DNA of 64,000 nucleotides, taken from Symsagittifera roscoffensis (lineage: Eukaryota > Xenacoelomorpha > Acoela > Convolutidae). Positions within the stretch are counted from its first letter, which is position 1. Each line of letters starts with the position of its first letter. The notes below the pieces were generated by a model. It saw only the letters and a list, made by a program, of their open reading frames with translations. It did no database searches and was not told the DNA's origin. Both the position numbers and the translations under genes were made by a program. This document shows positions 41,851 to 51,621 of the stretch, piece after piece. The stretch lies in contig NW_026970991.1 of assembly GCF_963678635.1 (NCBI RefSeq), forward strand, positions 82,994 to 146,993, written 5' to 3'.

Positions 41851-43124
41851 AATCGTTGTAGATGGTTGAGTATGCCCATGAACGAACGGAGTTGCTTGAG
41901 CGTCCTTGGTGGTTCCAGAGTCAGTACTGCCTCTATTTTAGAACGTTTCGGCCTATAGCCTTCTGAATCGATGTCGTAGCCTAGCCAATATATTTGATCG
42001 ATAGAGAAGTCACATTTCGACAGTTTCAGAGCGAAACCTTCTTCATCCAAACGAGTAATCACCTTATCTACAAGAATATTGTGATCCAAGATTGATCCCT
42101 TCGAGACTATCAAAAAATCGTCCAGGAAACAGAATACTCCCGACAAACCCTGGAGGGTATTGTCCATCGCTTTTTGGAATTCTTTTGACATGTCCGTTAA
42201 CCCATAAAACCCCGTTTTGAACCGATACGTGCCAGTTTGTTCTCCACAGACGATATTAAAACTGCAATGACGACTAACTTCATCACTGAGCGAGATCTGA
42301 CTGAATGCATATTTTAAATCTAGGGACGTAAACCAGACATCACCTAAAGTATCCGATGTGATTATCTGGGCTGCCGAGTCCAACAGTTCCAACAAGTTCG
42401 GCATTTGATATTGGTTCTTATGAATTTGATCATTCATATGTTTTGCGTCCATAGCCAATTTCACGGAACCATCCTTCTTAGCCGTAATTACAATCGGAGA
42501 AATAAAAAGCTCACTTGTACATTTCTTAAGTTTGACCACGTGGCCTTCTTGAATTAGTTTTTGAATTTCCTGACCAACTTTGTCTTGAATATGCACCGGA
42601 ACCCTCCTTCCTTTTTCCTGAATCGGTACGAGTGGGGACTTGAATGTAGAGAATACTTTATGATTTTTTGCTTTACCTACTCTAGTAAATACACGATGAA
42701 ATTTCTTGTGGAAGTGAGCTTTCCATAACTCAGACGTTATATTCAGGTGTGATTGGGAGACTTCGCCCACCAAAGGCCGATCTGGTCTAACTTGCGTTGT
42801 TCTCACCCCCAAATGGGGCTGCAAATCCAAACCTAGTAAACAACGTGTGCGGTTTTCCGAAATAAGGAATTTTGCAGACTTGACATGCCAGCCCAAAGAT
42901 GACACATCCAGAATTAATGTACCCATCAGTTCAATTCTTTTCCTATTATAGTCAACGTATACTGTATCGATTGGACTTTCTTGAACAGTAAAGACCTTGG
43001 CTGATGGAACAGTTTTCAAGTTATAATCTGCTGTCTTCTTATTCACGAAAGAAGCCGGTCCTCCTGTATCCACTGTTGCCTTGAAGAACGTCTTCCCACA
43101 ACGCAGTGTTATCTGAATGGAACG
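41805..43124 (-). CDS. ET2 protease and reverse transcriptase
   Basis: In frame with gag beyond the TAA. Retropepsin motif VDTGGPASF near 43,070. RT: APIV-type segment LFISPIVITAKKDGSVKLAM, DLKYAFSQISL, then FCFLDDFLIVSKG with the catalytic Asp pair (LDD instead of the more common VDD), and the thumb LKQLRSFMGILNHLQRF. The frame breaks at a T4 run (A-run 41849-41852 on +), where one extra base sends it to a stop at 41805. Without that insertion it would run into the RNase H frame. Confidence 0.9.
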   Translation of the reverse strand, partial: RSIQITLRCGKTFFKATVDTGGPASFVNKKTADYNLKTVPSAKVFTVQESPIDTVYVDYNRKRIELMGTLILDVSSLGWHVKSAKFLISENRTRCLLGLDLQPHLGVRTTQVRPDRPLVGEVSQSHLNITSELWKAHFHKKFHRVFTRVGKAKNHKVFSTFKSPLVPIQEKGRRVPVHIQDKVGQEIQKLIQEGHVVKLKKCTSELFISPIVITAKKDGSVKLAMDAKHMNDQIHKNQYQMPNLLELLDSAAQIITSDTLGDVWFTSLDLKYAFSQISLSDEVSRHCSFNIVCGEQTGTYRFKTGFYGLTDMSKEFQKAMDNTLQGLSGVFCFLDDFLIVSKGSILDHNILVDKVITRLDEEGFALKLSKCDFSIDQIYWLGYDIDSEGYRPKRSKIEAVLTLEPPRTLKQLRSFMGILNHLQRFCRTFRSIRTNYACP

Positions 43125-44369
43125 TTACTTGCCCGTAGCGGCATTGACCACCTCCAACTTCCTCACTGACGCAATTGGACGATTCGGTTTTTCTGCTGCC
43201 ACTGATGAAACAGCAAATTCCGACTCGCTGTCGGACGTGATGAAATTACAATTTTCCTCTACTGTCTCATCTGACTCAGCTTCTACATTCGCTACGTTCT
43301 TAGAATTACAGCACTTGGCAAAGTGACCCTTCTTGCTACAGTTCTTAAAAGTAACATTTCTGGCTGGACAACTCTGCTTGTGATTTGCTGAAAACCTATT
43401 ACCACAGATGTAACACGATTTCGATTTCTCATTGTTCCCCTTTGACTTACTATTCTGTGCCCGACTAATCCTATCAGATAGTTTCTTTCCCTGGACACAG
43501 AAAGTAGGTTCCTGTTTTCTTCGGGTGTTTTGGCCCGAAGTGGAGCCTGACTGGGAGAAATTGCCCATCGAAGCCGAACTCCCAAGTTGCTTTTGCAAAT
43601 CGGTGGCCGTTTGTGCCCCTGTTTCTTGAAGTAACGCTGATTTCAGTGTATCCTCTGGAGTAGCACCTGGACGAATACACAGTTCTCTCTGAATATCTTT
43701 ATATCTCATCTTGGCAATGAAGATATCTCTTACAACTTCTTTTTCCTGATCGATTGTCCACCCACACAGGGCGGCTTGTCCCGTCAACCGCAGATAAAAT
43801 GCTTCCAAACCTTCTCGATCTGAATGTACCGCGTTGTACATTTGCATACGTTCGATAATGTAATTTTTCTCCTTTCTGAAAAGGAGGACACAGAATTCGT
43901 GAAATTCCCGAAATGATATTGCACTGAGGTCCGCGTGTGGATAACTTTGGAGGAACCTTTTCCTCCCTTCTGAGCCGAGCGAGAAAAATAAACGAGATTT
44001 AATTCGTTGTTCCACCTCGTAATAATACACTCCTGGTGCAACTCTGGGACCTTTCGCCCGGCGTTCTTCGTTCATTTCCGCAACTATTCGGACAGCCGCT
44101 TCGTTTCGTGCAATACGGTTTGCAATTGTTGCATCATCTTCATCCACCCCCACAGCTTCTGGTTTTAGAACAGGATCGTCGTGTACTATACCCGGAAGTT
44201 TCAATAGTTCGCGTGGATCACACCTTCCTCTCAGAGTGATTGCCAAGTTGAATTGTCCTATCCAAGAATCCCAACTACAGGGTGGATCTGCTGTTGGTTT
44301 ATGCCAGAATACGGGTACGCCTAACAGGTCAGTTCGATCCTCCGAGGTCGAAACTGCTGGCTGCGCAAT
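43125..44369 (-). CDS. ET2 gag (start codon mutated)
   Basis: A 414-residue frame from the ATT codon at 44367-44369 to TAA at 43125-43127. The N-terminus IAQPAVSTSEDRTDL matches the MAQPAG start of ET3, so ATG became ATT. Capsid region: GVPVFWHKPTADPPCSWDSW, RIKSRLFFSLGSEGRKRFLQ, EFHEFCVLLFRKEKNY. C-terminal knuckles: CYICGNRFSANHKQSC is intact-like, while FKNCSKKGHFAKCC has Phe in place of the first Cys. Gag would form the capsid and bind RNA. Pol lies in the same frame after the stop. Confidence 0.85.
   Translation of the reverse strand: MAQPAVSTSEDRTDLLGVPVFWHKPTADPPCSWDSWIGQFNLAITLRGRCDPRELLKLPGIVHDDPVLKPEAVGVDEDDATIANRIARNEAAVRIVAEMNEERRAKGPRVAPGVYYYEVEQRIKSRLFFSLGSEGRKRFLQSYPHADLSAISFREFHEFCVLLFRKEKNYIIERMQMYNAVHSDREGLEAFYLRLTGQAALCGWTIDQEKEVVRDIFIAKMRYKDIQRELCIRPGATPEDTLKSALLQETGAQTATDLQKQLGSSASMGNFSQSGSTSGQNTRRKQEPTFCVQGKKLSDRISRAQNSKSKGNNEKSKSCYICGNRFSANHKQSCPARNVTFKNCSKKGHFAKCCNSKNVANVEAESDETVEENCNFITSDSESEFAVSSVAAEKPNRPIASVRKLEVVNAATGK
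44350..44368 (-). promoter_or_regulatory. ET2 primer-binding site (mutated)
   Basis: TTGCGCAGCCAGCAG follows the LTR directly. ET3 has TGGCGCAGCCAGCAGG at the same place, complementary to a tRNA ending ...GGCTGCGCCA (serine-type by acceptor and T-stem bases, an inference). In ET2 the TGG that pairs with CCA has become TTG. Confidence 0.7.
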
Positions 44370-44661
44370 GTGAATACTTAAAGAACAGTTGTTAAAACAA
44401 GAATCAATTCTCCTTGTTTTATGTTTAATAGTAATGTAAATAATATAGATAGTTACAGTACGTAGATAATGTCATGACAAATCTTTTAAATACAACTTAA
44501 ATCTTTCATAAGTTGAGACAGAAAGAATGAGAGCACTTGATGATAAATCTAGAAAGGATTGGCAGGTCGGTCGCGACCTTGATAAACAAAAGGCGAGTTT
44601 AGCACGAATAGCTAGCACACTAATGACGTCATAATAATCTAATAAACTACGCCACACCACA
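44369..44661 (-). repeat. ET2 5' LTR
   Basis: 293 bp on the minus strand, from TGTGGTGTGG to TATTCACA. Contains TGACGTCA (44624-44631), a consensus CRE/ATF site, and the 10-bp palindrome GGTCGCGACC (44569-44578). Its last base A is the first base of what was the gag start codon. Confidence 0.88.
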
Positions 44662-45400
44662 GCCGCCACTGTTTTCAAACGTTTTTTCTCAGCCTCACAT
44701 TGCGTTTTGTGCCAGGTGTGTAATTTTGCAGATCAGCAGTTTATTCACAAAAACTCATCTCTTTTCTGTGTTGAGTATACTTTAGTTCAAGGGATAAGAA
44801 ATAATGTTCGAATTGTCTTTTGAAACTTGATTTTATGATATTTGCTCCAATTCAGTCACCTTCACGGTCAGGCGTTGTTTGGGTCCAAACCAAATTAAGG
44901 TAAAATGTTTCTTCCACATACACATCTCAAATTATGATGCATTTCTGGGAACAGTGCAGTGCGCACGCCTTATTTTAAGTGAAAATTTTGTGGTTTCTGG
45001 TCAATCTAGCTTAAACTTGAACTGTATTTGCGATCGCTCATAAGTTGTCCCAAACACTGCGCCTCCAGTTTTGCATAAAGTTTAAATGATAATAGAAGCT
45101 TTCTCTCTCACGTTTTCTTCTGTCTTCTACTTAATGTGGACGAGTAAATTGACAATTTTGTTGTTCTTTTTAATTTGACGCCAGTTTTTTTTGAAAACGT
45201 CTATTCAGCTTCATTTTGCACAGAAGTTGGCAAAAAATTGGCCTTGATTCTTATAATTTCCCTCCGTAAAGCATTTTAAATTTGACGTAATTATAAATAC
45301 TATCTACAACCTCAAATTCAAAATCTTAGTTACCCATTTTTTTTCTTCTAAAAACAGGTGTTGAAATTATTGTTTTTGGGAAACAAAGAATCATGGATAG
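44662..45400. other. spacer, no gene recognised
   Basis: AT-rich sequence between ET2 and the Polinton PolB remnant. No repeat or domain recognised. Confidence 0.5.
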
Positions 45401-45407
45401 TTGTGAC

Positions 45408-45723
45408 AATGTCCTGTAAAATAGAAAATACTTTCGAGTGTGCAGACTGTGAAAAAACAGTTTTCTAACCGGGATTAGTTTGACTAGCACACCCGATTAC
45501 AAGAAAAATATTACATACGGAGTTTGTAAAAAATTATTTTCCCCAATTTATTTCAAGCTGAATCTTCATGCACAAATTCACAACAAAATCACTGTAGCAA
45601 AACTCAAACTGAAATGCAAGATCTGCAATCAAAAAAATAAAAAACACTTTAATTCACCTCATCTTGCAATTGTCGACGTCTACGTCGAAGTTCAATGTTT
45701 GTGCCCATTTTGTAGCAAAATTT
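45408..45723 (+). pseudogene. zinc-finger-like fragment, probable N-terminus of Polinton PolB
   Basis: Reads FECADCEKTVF, then after a stop and frame change YGVCKKLFSPIYFKLNLHAQ with IH, then KCKICNQKNKKHFN and CLCPFCSKI. These are C2H2-like fingers; one Cys appears replaced by Gly (YGVC). Polinton-type protein-primed DNA polymerases often start with such fingers. On its own it could be any decayed C2H2 protein; the PolB link rests on the downstream pieces on the same strand. Confidence 0.45.
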
Positions 45724-46327
45724 AAAAAAATTCACAAATTGCAAGCTCAACAAACCGTTGAATTCAAACTGTGTGCATGAGGTGTCATAGAAAAAATGCA
45801 AGCGTACAAAAACTACAACAACTGTGAGCCTGTACAGACAAACCGCCAGTTTTCGAAGACTGTTTTTGGCGAGGATGAGTCAAAAATCCCCCATATCTGG
45901 AGATCATGTCTTTCAACAGCCCAATCAAGCCATCTTTAATTTTGTTTGGAAATAAAGTGAACATGATTAAATACAGAACTGCGTGAATACAGCTTTTCAG
46001 AAATTGACTCAAGTTAACGAGTCTCTAAAGTAAATGTTTGTTTTGAATATCTCTTTCAGCACAGGGAAACTAAGGATCACCGCGTCTACTTCTAATCTGA
46101 AAATACGGCAATTTTGCCAAAACCCAAGGTATCGAGAAAAAAGTTTGAATCTCGTAAGTGCGATTTAAGGGACACATATATTTACACCGAAGACTTTAGT
46201 CAAGGTGTTATGGTATCGTGTAACGGGGTTTTTTTTTTAATGTTGTCTGTTGTCAAGTGTCGACAAATAACGTCCACAGTTATCAATTATCATGTGGGCT
46301 GGACTATATCGCGCTATGTCACGTGAT

Positions 46328-46946
46328 TGCGTATGTTTGTTTCTTTATTTGTTCATCTTTATTTATTTAATTATCTGTTCTTCTATTTATTTAATTATGT
46401 TTAGTTTGCTTATATTTATTTATAATTTATGTATGTACATATTTATTTTTGTTTATTTTTATCACGTGTTTTGTTTATTTATTTAATTATTCTTTCTTTC
46501 ATTTAGTTTTGCTTTTATTATTTCTGCGTGTGTATTTATTTATTTTCATTTAATTATATTATGGGTCTGTTTGTTTGGTTATTTGTTCATATATATTTTT
46601 TCATGTCTATTTAATTATTTGTACATTTCACTTTTGCTTTTATTTATTTATTTATTTATTTATTTATGTATTTATTTATGTATTTATTTTATTTATGTAT
46701 TGATTTATTTTTTTATTGCTTATTTATTTATCAGGTGTGTTTTGTTTATTTGTTGATATTTATTTCTATATTTATTTAATTATTCTTTCTTTCATTTAGT
46801 TTTGCTTTTATTATTTATGTATGTGTATTTATTTAATTCGTTTACTTTCATTTGTTTATATTATGGGTCTGTTTGTTTGGTTATTTGTTCATGAGATATA
46901 TATTTTTTCATGTTAATTTAATTATTTGTACATTTCAGTTTTGCGT

Positions 46947-46993
<47 letters not shown>

Positions 46994-47258
46994 TGTATGT
47001 ATTTATTTATTTATGTATTGATTTATTTTTTTATTGTTTATTTATTTATCAGGTGTGTTTTGTTTATTCGTTGATATTTATTGCTATTTTTATTTAAATA
47101 TTTTCTTTCATTTAGTTTTGCTTTTTTTTTATTTATTTATTGTATGTATTTGTATGTATTTATTTATTTATTTATTTATTTATGTTTATTTATTTTTGGT
47201 TTGTTCGTTCATTTGTTGGTTTGTTCGTTCATTTATTTATTTATTTAGTTAGCGTCTT
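46328..47258. repeat. TTTA-rich minisatellite with roughly 300-bp higher-order units
   Basis: About 0.9 kb dominated by TTTA/ATTT. Longer phrases recur: TATTATGGGTCTGTTTGTTTGG at about 46,557 and 46,858, and CAGGTGTGTTTTGTTTATT at about 46,733 and 47,050, giving a period near 300 bp on top of the 4-bp period. Long frames here (Tyr/Leu/Phe/Ile only) are artefacts of composition. Confidence 0.92.
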
Positions 47259-47359
47259 TGTTGTTTGATTGTGAAATTTGATGTTTTACTTCTTAGCTAT
47301 GTAGTTAAAAGCAAAAAATGATTTTCAATTTATTGTTCTGTTTAGGATATTTTCAGAAA

Positions 47360-47566
47360 GAATTTTGGTGTATACATGTGTTCGTACGATTTTTAGCTCA
47401 CGAACTGTTATTTCAGGCCCTTTGTCAATATAGTAAAATTTTGGTGTATACATGTGTTAGTACGATTTTTAGTTCTAGAAGTGTTATTTTATGATCTTTG
47501 TTGATATATCAAAAATTTAACCTATACATGTGTTAGTACGATTTTTAGTTCTAGAACTGTTATTCT
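47360..47566 (+). repeat. three tandem copies of a roughly 78-bp unit
   Basis: TATACATGTGTT(A/C)GTACGATTTTTAG recurs at about 47,371, 47,447 and 47,523, each followed by CT(A/C)(A/G)GAA(C/G)TGTTATT. The units are diverged by roughly 10-15 differences. Confidence 0.85.
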
Positions 47567-47639
47567 TCAATTATTAGTTGTTCAAGTTGTTTGGTTTTTG
47601 CTTCAGTTTCTATGCCTTCGGTGTATTGCGCGTAGCGCC

Positions 47640-47947
47640 TATGTTAAAAAAAAATTGGATAATTGGAGAGATCGTATTAAATGGACGTTTTATTATCTGC
47701 CTAATGTAACTGGACTGGCTACTCACTATCTCGGTATACCAATGATAGTATTCCGTTATTTGTCAAACACAGTCCATCATTGTGGACACTTAACAGAAGG
47801 TGTGATGGAGTTCCTTATATTGACAGCCTTTGCGTTTTTAGCGCACTGGCTGCTCTTCAATTGGACCGAATAGAACATCTCATTACAAAAAGACACATTT
47901 TTTGCCCCTTACTGTTCAAAGAAGAAGACGTGGATTCGAAGGTAAGT
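47640..47947 (+). pseudogene. Polinton PolB N-terminal segment (remnant)
   Basis: Two frames alternate; the one from 47780 reads GVPYIDSLCVFSALAALQLD, then LITKRHIFCPLLF. The Tyr-x-D-x-LC-x-F-x-A/C-LA pattern is the conserved segment before the exonuclease domain in Polinton-type DNA polymerase B. A perfect donor-like AAG|GTAAGT follows at 47941-47942, which may be coincidental. Confidence 0.55.
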
Positions 47948-48121
47948 CCTATAACAATTATGAGTAGGTAGCGAGATTTTTTGAAGGTTCAATTTGTTCT
48001 CTGTTCCCTTGAAAATGACAGCAATGACTGTTATTGGCTTCGAAACAAAGCAAAGCAAAAGTAACTGAATCAGTTTTCTCGCAGTTGAAGATCACCTCTG
48101 ATTAGAAACTCACAAATGCTG

Positions 48122-48400
48122 TTGAAAAATTATCGCTGTTCTAATTGTGATTTCACTTATAAACCGCTCGAAGCCTTGAAAAAAAATTACAAAAATACGA
48201 TGATAAGACAAGATGTGTTTACCTAGGTGGATAATACAGTCGGAAAACTTCAGTTTTTGACAAACTTTAGACATTTTGTATAAGTGTGCTACATAAGATG
48301 CCTAATTATCAATTATTCGTTACTTTCGATTTTGAATCCATCCTTGAACCAGTTGTTTGGGCCAAACAACGAAAACAAAGATCTTTCTGACATTTTTTTC
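48122..48400 (+). pseudogene. Polinton PolB: zinc-binding segment and Exo I motif (remnant)
   Basis: NYRCSNCDFTYKPLEALKKN (a C-x2-C...K/H segment) is followed, after a shift in an A run, by one frame carrying CVYLGG, stop, YSRKTSVFDKL, stop, and then FVTFDFESILEPV. The order CxxC, VYxGG, xVFxKL, then FDFES is the signature lead-in to the 3'-5' exonuclease domain of Polinton/adenovirus-like protein-primed polymerases; the D and E of DFES are the catalytic pair. Three pieces share one frame, separated only by stops, which makes chance unlikely. Further on, KINVSHIPVSDAIH may continue it before the ET4 LTR starts at 48,563. Confidence 0.72.
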
Positions 48401-48562
48401 AGACCTACAAAAAAGTTACGTTTCACATGTTTATACCTGCAAAATTAACGTTTCTCATATACCAGTGTCTGATGCAATTCATCGATATGTTTTTTGCTTA
48501 CCTCTGCATTCAAACAAGTGTTTGTAAACAAAGATGATATGTAAACAAAGTTCTTTAACAGC

Positions 48563-48788
48563 TGTCATAGTGATTAAACTAGCTCACTGGTAGTATGTTG
48601 TTATGTTCGTTGAACATTTTGTCAATCAACTAACCTTACACAGGTGCTAGACAATTGACAGGTACCAACATTCAGAGCGCTTTGCCACCTTTGGTAAAGT
48701 CCTAATTTAGTTGTCTCTTAAGATCTTGATTGAATACAGTTGTTTTTTAAGGTTGGAATTGAACGATACGGAACTAGCAATTTCAACA
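48563..48788 (+). repeat. ET4 5' LTR
   Basis: Runs from TGTCATAGTGATTAAAC to TTTCAACA, TG...CA, 226 bp. The start is defined by the second copy at 54111; the end by the primer-site-like TGGCGAACCAAG that follows and by comparison with ET2/ET3. Confidence 0.65.
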
Positions 48789-49600
48789 TGGCGAACCAAG
48801 TAGGACAAGGTGGGGCAAAACCCATAAGGAATTACGTCTTTTTGGCCACCGAAGTGCGCGGAACCATCAATGCCGTGGAAACTTTGGATTAACCGCTTCC
48901 AGTGGATTAACCGCTGGTAGCAAAACACTCAATGAATCCGGCAATTTTTTACTTAGCAAATACTCTTACCGCGACCTGGATCAGTGCTTTACCAGCGGAA
49001 GTGGATGGGAAACCACGATTGGAATCAGAACAAACATTGATATCCAACTTATACTTGTGCCTCAGAGAAAAAGGGCAAAATGAACTACACAAGAGGAGAC
49101 CACATCTGGATTTGGCGGCTACGAGATATCCAAAAGTGCTGTACGCTATGGAAGGGGAGTTCAAAAAGAACGGAATGAGTCATATTAGGTATTCCAACTA
49201 TTGTCACGCAAGCAACAAATTGTTGATTCCTTGGAACCGTTTCACTACGTTCTTAGTGGGCTTGCAGCGAGGTGTTTGTTTAAAACGCTGGAGTCCAGGG
49301 TACTCAGGGATGTATTTATTGAAAATATGACAAACACGGAGGCCCAAAATGAGTTATGCCGAGCAACAGAAACGGAAGAAGTATTTCGCATCGCGCTATC
49401 TTATGAAAGGGGCGACAAATACGCAATAACTTACATCTCGACAGCCGAAGGATCAGGCGGGACAAGTACACTGACGACAAGAGGGCTCGAGATAAAAACA
49501 GAAACGGTGGGCGTGATCAGAGGTGGATATCGGAACAGCCGAGGGCGCGGACGCGGACAGATCCAGGGAGAGAACAACTCTCAGGGGGAGGAAATGTGAA
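48788..49600 (+). pseudogene. ET4 gag
   Basis: ATG at 48788-48790 spans the LTR/primer-site joint and begins MANQVGQGGAKPIRNYVFLA. Two stops lie around 48,893-48,920. Then NLYLCLREKGQNELHKRRPH resembles the LFFSLGSEGRKRFLQ segment of ET2, and after a frame change VLSGLAARCLFKTLESRVLR with VFIENMTNTEAQNELCRATE corresponds to the C-terminal capsid of ET2 (DIFIAKMRYKDIQRELC). The end is Arg/Gly-rich. Confidence 0.75.
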
Positions 49601-50410
49601 CGATCGCAGATGTTATAGTTTCGATAAACCAGGCTTCGCTAGGGAGCATATGAGCGATTGCGCCGCAAAATGAGCAACCTGTAATTTCAGCACAAAAGCA
49701 AGCCACTATGAACGGACGTGCCGCGCTATACGTAGCAATCGAGGACGCCAATCAGTCGGAATGATCCAAAGACAGTAGGATCATGACAAATACGATCAGG
49801 GAAGCATGAATGATAAGATATCACAACATGAGAGTTCGGTGGGATGGGTTAACACACCAACACTGCCACGGCAACCTCATTCGTGGGATTCAGACAGTTC
49901 TGGGGTTTATTTAGTTATGTCGATTAGATCGAAAAACAAAACAGAACTGCGAGTCGCAGGCGCTAAACTATTGCAATAAACGGAAAGAAGACGAGCGTAT
50001 GGATTGACAGCTGTTCGGCAATTTTATCTCTACGATCGGAGAGCTTAAAAAACATTGAGCGCCGCAGGAGGCACCAGGGGAGCAGGTGATGGCAATTCAC
50101 GAAAAGAGTGGCGAAGGAGACAACAAACTGGACCAATGGCAGGACTATTTTAGTAAGCAGTTTTCTAATCTCCTACACGGGTCGGTAAAATCAGGAGTTA
50201 TACGGTGCAGGCAGAATTTTTCAAATCCCTCCGACCTATTCCACAAAAGGGTAGGCGCGTACCAATAAACTATGGCGCATAAAAAACCCGACGACTGTTC
50301 GGACCGATACTTTGTCTCTCCAATAGTAATTACGGTAAAGACAGATGGTTCAGTAAAATTAGCACTTGAGGCTCGTGAGTTAAACAAAAAAATTCATAAA
50401 ATTTAGCGCA
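49600..50410 (+). pseudogene. ET4 nucleocapsid-protease-RT start, decayed
   Basis: Knuckle remnants CYSFDKPGFAREHMSDC and CNFSTKASHYERTC each lack one Cys. The protease Asp region reads VWIDSCSAILS (DSC where DTG/DSG is expected). RT begins with DRYFVSPIVITVKTDGSVKL, one of the better preserved stretches. Confidence 0.65.
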
Positions 50411-50429
50411 AGGAAATCTGGGGATATAT

Positions 50430-51072
50430 TTTTTTCAACTATGGACTTAACATACACATACGGCCAACTCCTGCTCAGCCCGGAAATTAGCGCCCAATGT
50501 TATTTTTTTGTTAATCGGGGGAAAGTCAACGGGAACGTACCGATTCAAAAAGGGCTTCTACGGTTTAACTACTTTGACGGCGGAATTCCAAAGAATGATC
50601 GATTCGTTTTCATTGATATTTTAATTACAACAAAAGGATTGAAAATCGAACACATCTCGACGGTTGAGAAATTACTTTAAAAACTTGCCAAAGAGATCAT
50701 GTATTTGAAATTGTCGGAATGCCAGTTTAGCCAATAAGAATGTGAATGGCGCGGACATAAAATTACCTTGACAGGCATAACCCCACCGGCTCGGAAAAAG
50801 GCACCAGTCGAAACGCTTAAACCGCCGCGCACTTTGTCGCAACTTAAATCGTTTATGGATGGATCCACAGTTTGCATAAGTATTTGCCGGCGTTGGCCGA
50901 ATTTCTTGCGCCGTTAGGCCCATTACTTAGCCGACAAAACGAATAAGTATGGACATCAGAATGCCAGGCGGTATTCGAGAACTTAAAAAGCCATGTAGCG
51001 AAAATTGTTGAGCTAAAACATTTTGACGTCCACAACGATATTCGAATAGTATGTGACACGAATCATAACGGA
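50430..51072 (+). pseudogene. ET4 RT remnants
   Basis: YTYGQLLLSPEISAQCYFFV (equivalent of DLKYAFSQISL), FVFIDILITTKG (the catalytic box has lost its second Asp: FID-I for LDD) and, in another frame, LKPPRTLSQLKSFM. At least four stops or shifts. Confidence 0.7.
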
Positions 51073-51480
51073 TTGGAAGCCTTGTTAGAGCAACTCAGTT
51101 CGCAAGGGTGGCGGCCGATCTCATTTGCGTCCCGTTATCTGAATGATGCCAAAAAACGATACTCAACGAACGAACTGGAAATTCAAGCAGTAGTGAGGGC
51201 AGCGGAATATTTCCGGAATTATGTATTGGGACTAACTTTTCTAGTTATCACTGACCATAGGGCGCTGGTATCGTTGTTAAATGAAACAAAAAGAGAAACA
51301 AAGATATTCAGATGTCTAACAAGCTAGTTAGATAGATAAATTCCGTTTGGTTTCTGCGTGGAACATAAACCGGGTTCTAAATTCGGTTTGGCAGATTACT
51401 TATCCAGAAATCCAAACAGTATAGCTAAGCCGGTTTCAAGTTATGATAGTATGTTCACCGTGGCGAAAATAAACTCAATT
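51073..51480 (+). pseudogene. ET4 RNase H
   Basis: ISFASRYLNDAKKRYSTNEL, AEYFRNYVLGLTFLVITDHR (motif TDH intact) and, after stops, HKPGSKFGLADYLSRNPNS. The first acidic motif (CDAS) appears upstream as a decayed CDTNHNGLEA in another frame. Confidence 0.78.
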
Positions 51481-51621
51481 CGTAAAACTTTCGGCTTTGT
51501 AAAAACTGAATAATCCGTAGGACTGGAAACAAATGATCAATATGCCTCAACTAAACAGTTCCTAGCCAATAAAAATGTAGTTTGCCAGTTTCGTACAACA
51601 AACCGACCGCTAAGGGGCGAT

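Larger units (their letters stand above)
37755..44661 (-). mobile_element. ET2: nearly complete Ty3/gypsy-type LTR retrotransposon
   Basis: Minus-strand order: 5' LTR (44661-44369), primer site, gag, protease, RT, RNase H, linker, integrase, Ser/Thr/Pro tail, polypurine tract, 3' LTR (37961-37755). The LTRs share 207 bp with four substitutions. The 3' LTR stops about 85 bp short of the 5' LTR end, so the 3' end was deleted and no target duplication is found. Gag and pol are in the same frame separated by one TAA. Single-base frameshifts sit near 41,850, in the linker/integrase N-terminus (about 40,300) and near 38,800. The low LTR divergence indicates a fairly recent insertion. Confidence 0.93.

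Noticed and set aside
37755-44661. Target duplication for ET2
   Set aside because: Flanks do not match, and the 3' LTR is truncated relative to the 5' LTR, so none should be expected.
46292-47252. Several 60-80 codon frames rich in Tyr, Leu, Phe and Ile in the TTTA region
   Set aside because: They follow from the four-base repeat, which yields stop-poor hydrophobic translations in several frames; not genes.
47938-48075. Intron in the PolB remnant (AAG|GTAAGT to TTCTCGCAG)
   Set aside because: The donor is perfect but joining does not restore a convincing frame, and the surrounding sequence is full of stops; may be chance.
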